DNA from: Leidyana gryllorum EB-2025a
Taxonomy: Eukaryota > Apicomplexa
Length of the DNA: 64,000 nt
Reading direction: 5' to 3'
Assembly (NCBI GenBank): GCA_048772705.1
Contig: JBLWGC010000033.1
Span: 124,001 to 188,000 of the forward strand
The notes under the pieces are model-generated. The model was not told the DNA's origin. It saw nothing but the letters and a program-made list of their open reading frames with translations, and searched no databases. The position numbers were made by a program, and so were the translations under genes. Each line of letters opens with the position of its first letter. The first letter of the stretch is position 1. Shown piece after piece: positions 61,908-64,000 of this stretch.

Positions 61908-62597
61908 CTAATCGTCCCACTCTCTGTATAGGACCATCTCCTCCCGTCCCGAGGGCGTCACCCGGACATTGCCCACGTCCACCAACCCACCCGGCGTAAC
62001 CTCGTAACGGTGGACATCAGGACCGAAGGCTGGGGGAACCACTGCAACCGTTCCTGAAGGTGATTCATAGTCGTCGGGCAGTTCTGGAGCTGGCCGTGCT
62101 TCAGGCTCAGTGGCAGCAGAAGGCGCAGCTCTGTCCCGTGGCGGCTCCTGTGCCCTCTCCCGCTGCTGGTTTGATGCCTGAGAAGGGGGGGCTTCTTCCT
62201 CTTCCCCTTCCTCTTCCCCTTCCTCTTCCCCTTCCTCTGCTTCTCGCTCGAATTGCGGCCCAGGTGCGTTGCGTGGGGGTTCTATGAACTCAGAGGCTTC
62301 GGGCACTGGCCTCACCGGCTGAACCTGAGCTCCCGGTGGAGGGCCCTGATACGCCTCTGTCTCCTCTGCCGGCTCGTCCGCCGGGTAATCTTCCTCCATA
62401 GCTTGGCCTTCGTCCTCAGGCATATCCTCACGTTGGGGTTGGGTACCACGCTGCACGACCTGAAGATCGGGGATTGGCATAAACCTGGGTTCCTGCGGGG
62501 GCAGCTGTGCTGGCAAAGGTTCAAAACGTGACGACGGCCGGATAGACTGAGCATCGGCCGCAGCCAGAGCCGATACAAAGAAGAAAAGGTGACGCAT
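61908..62597 (-). CDS. secreted acidic Pro/Glu-rich protein
   Basis: Intronless, 229 residues. It begins MRHLFFFVSALAAADAQS, a clear signal peptide with a cut after ADA. The mature chain is Pro, Glu, Gln and Ala-rich, with a Glu/Gly run (EEGEEEGEEEGEEEE) encoded by a CTTCCCCTTCCTCTTCCCC-type repeat at about 62188-62238. A short ordered C-terminus (GPDVHRYEVTPGGLVDVGNV) follows. It is probably a surface, wall or secreted disordered protein; no family recognised. Divergent from the PGL-G6PD gene with 60 bases between ATGs. Confidence 0.7.
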   Translation of the reverse strand: MRHLFFFVSALAAADAQSIRPSSRFEPLPAQLPPQEPRFMPIPDLQVVQRGTQPQREDMPEDEGQAMEEDYPADEPAEETEAYQGPPPGAQVQPVRPVPEASEFIEPPRNAPGPQFEREAEEGEEEGEEEGEEEEAPPSQASNQQRERAQEPPRDRAAPSAATEPEARPAPELPDDYESPSGTVAVVPPAFGPDVHRYEVTPGGLVDVGNVRVTPSGREEMVLYREWDD

Positions 62598-62657
62598 TTG
62601 AGGAGGAGCAAAGGTGTGTGGGTGGGAAACACGCGTGCTCCCTAACTAAAAAGTACC

Positions 62658-64000
62658 ATGTCTGAAGCCACAACCCCGTCGAAACGCCGAACAGTGCAAC
62701 AAAGCCCACGCTCACCGGGCGAGCTGCAGCAATGGAGCGCGCAAGCGATTGCGAGGGGCGGGACTATGGTGGCTGGTGGAACTACTGAAACATTGTCAGC
62801 CCCGATTGTGCTGAACTGTTATTCGGACAAGTCATTCGTAGCCGAAGCCTCCCGGGTTCTGGTCGATAAGATCCGTGAATCGGTGTGTGTGGAGTGCCCC
62901 GATGGCATCATGGGATGGAGTGGGAAATATGCCATCGTTGGTCTGTCCGGTGCGTGGACGTAGATGGCTGTGTAGATTGTAAGTGTTGATGACTGTAGGA
63001 GGTAGCACTCCTGAGCCGGTGTACCGTGCTGTATGCTCCTACATGAAAGGCGATGGCCGAAATGAGTTGGATTGGACCAAAGTAATCTTCTTCATGGTGG
63101 ACGAACGATATGTGCCGGAGGATCACAAGGACTCCAATGTGCGCATGATCAAAGAGTCTCTCTTAGCTGGTAGGAATCCCGTTGAGCCTCGACACTGTCT
63201 CACAGAAGGTGTTCCCGTCCCCGAGAAGAACTTTCTTTACCCCAACACGACATTGCCGCTGGAGACTTGTGTATCTGACTATGAGAAAAGGCTCGCTGAT
63301 CTCTTCGCCTTCTCCAGACCGACAGTCTTAGTTCTGGGAATCGGTTCAGATGGTCATTTGGCATCGTGGTTCCCCCCCATGACACCCGAAGAGAGCTTCA
63401 ATGCTTATGATCCCTTCCACTTAGTCAGCCACACTACTCAGGACCGGTAAGCGCAAAGTCCTGCTATGGACCGGCCGCAATCTATGTCGCCAGATTCGCG
63501 GTCAAGGATCGAATCACAGTCTCAATGCACCTTATTCTGTCTGCTCGAGACAAGATCTTCTTTCTCAAGGGCAAAGACAAGGGTGACGTCTATCGACGAT
63601 TGACACGTCAGCCGCCTTCTCGAGAGGCGATCCGAGCAGAACCGCTGCTGCAGGTGCTGCGCAGCAAGGCAGTCACAATCGTCACAACGCCCCCGCTCGA
63701 GAGTGACCCCATTACTGAAATGCACGCGTGTTGGAGAGACAATCAAGAGCATTTGACGGTTATCATTCTTGGCGCATCAGGCGATTTGGCGCAGAAGAAA
63801 ACATTCCCCGCGCTATTCTCGCTCTATCTCGCCCGCCATCTCCCCGACGACTTTCACATCGCCGCATTTGCCCGATCGGCTTTGACTGTGGACAGTCTGT
63901 TCGACAAGTTGCGCCCCAAACTATTGACCATCAGCCAACAATTCTCACTTCAAGATCACACTGAAGAAGAGAAACAACTGCAGGATTTCAAATCTCATAT
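62658..64000 (+). CDS. 6-phosphogluconolactonase / glucose-6-phosphate dehydrogenase fusion, 3-prime cut by window
   Basis: Exons 62658-62949, 62999-63446 and 63494 to the window end; phases close. Residues 1 to about 330 are a 6-phosphogluconolactonase: LSGGSTPEPVYRAV split by the first intron, VIFFMVDERYVPEDHKDSNVRM, VLGIGSDGHLASWFP with the catalytic histidine. After a linker the G6PD part begins with VIILGASGDLAQKKTFPALF, the NADP-binding GxxGDLA motif, and runs through AAFARSALT to the last base. The fused enzyme makes 6-phosphogluconate and NADPH from glucose 6-phosphate in one chain, as in the apicomplexan GluPho protein. No presequence is seen, so cytosolic. The remaining two thirds of G6PD lie beyond this window. 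Confidence 0.95.

Noticed and set aside
1-64000. CRISPR arrays, rRNA genes, dinoflagellate-type spliced-leader sequence
   Set aside because: No regularly spaced direct repeats, no rRNA blocks and no CCATTTTGGCTCAAG-type leader or its complement were seen on reading the window.

Overview
The window is nuclear DNA of a gene-dense unicellular eukaryote. Genes on both strands are cut by many short GT-AG introns, mostly 40-60 bases. Divergent start codons can lie only 18-60 bases apart, and convergent stop codons touch or overlap. A 6-phosphogluconolactonase fused to glucose-6-phosphate dehydrogenase, a Patched-type SSD protein and carboxylate-reductase-like A-T-T-R enzymes fit an alveolate, perhaps a perkinsid. 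The lineage is an inference; no rRNA or spliced-leader marker was found. Splice sites were placed by eye from GT/AG and reading phase. In all the multi-exon genes the phases close, and each chain gives an open frame over its full length.

Layout. 0.5-2 kb: a possible secreted protein. 2.2-7.4 kb: a segment bounded by near-identical 400-base inverted repeats, holding one credible unknown gene. 7.4-11.2 kb: a FAN/NSMAF-type BEACH-WD40 protein. 11.4-18.4 kb: two unknown genes and a 1,432-residue Patched/Dispatched-like RND protein. 18.7-27.2 kb: two divergent A-T-T-R enzymes (adenylation, two carrier domains, thioester reductase). 27.2-34.5 kb: a small zinc-finger-like protein, an 8-exon protein with a BRCT-like tail, a small ORF, a DMT-type transporter, and a phosphotriesterase-like pseudoenzyme.

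34.6-46 kb is the accessory core. It holds an apparently undescribed gene family (two long copies and two degenerate copies). The degenerate copies lie tail to tail in a large, nearly perfect inverted repeat. A 5-prime module of about 0.8 kb recurs as direct repeats on both sides of the best-preserved copy. The longest member has a beta-helix-like N-terminal half resembling filamentous-haemagglutinin repeats.

46-64 kb is ordinary compact sequence: a head-to-head pair of GH3 glycosidases (one with the nucleophile motif lost), an alanine aminotransferase, a secreted Cys-rich protein, the succinate dehydrogenase flavoprotein, an HMG-box protein, a CtlX/DDAH-like amidino hydrolase, small membrane and secreted proteins, and the 5-prime part of the PGL-G6PD fusion, cut by the window end. 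The recognised metabolic genes cover the TCA cycle and respiratory chain, transamination, the oxidative pentose phosphate pathway, beta-glucoside breakdown and arginine-type metabolism.
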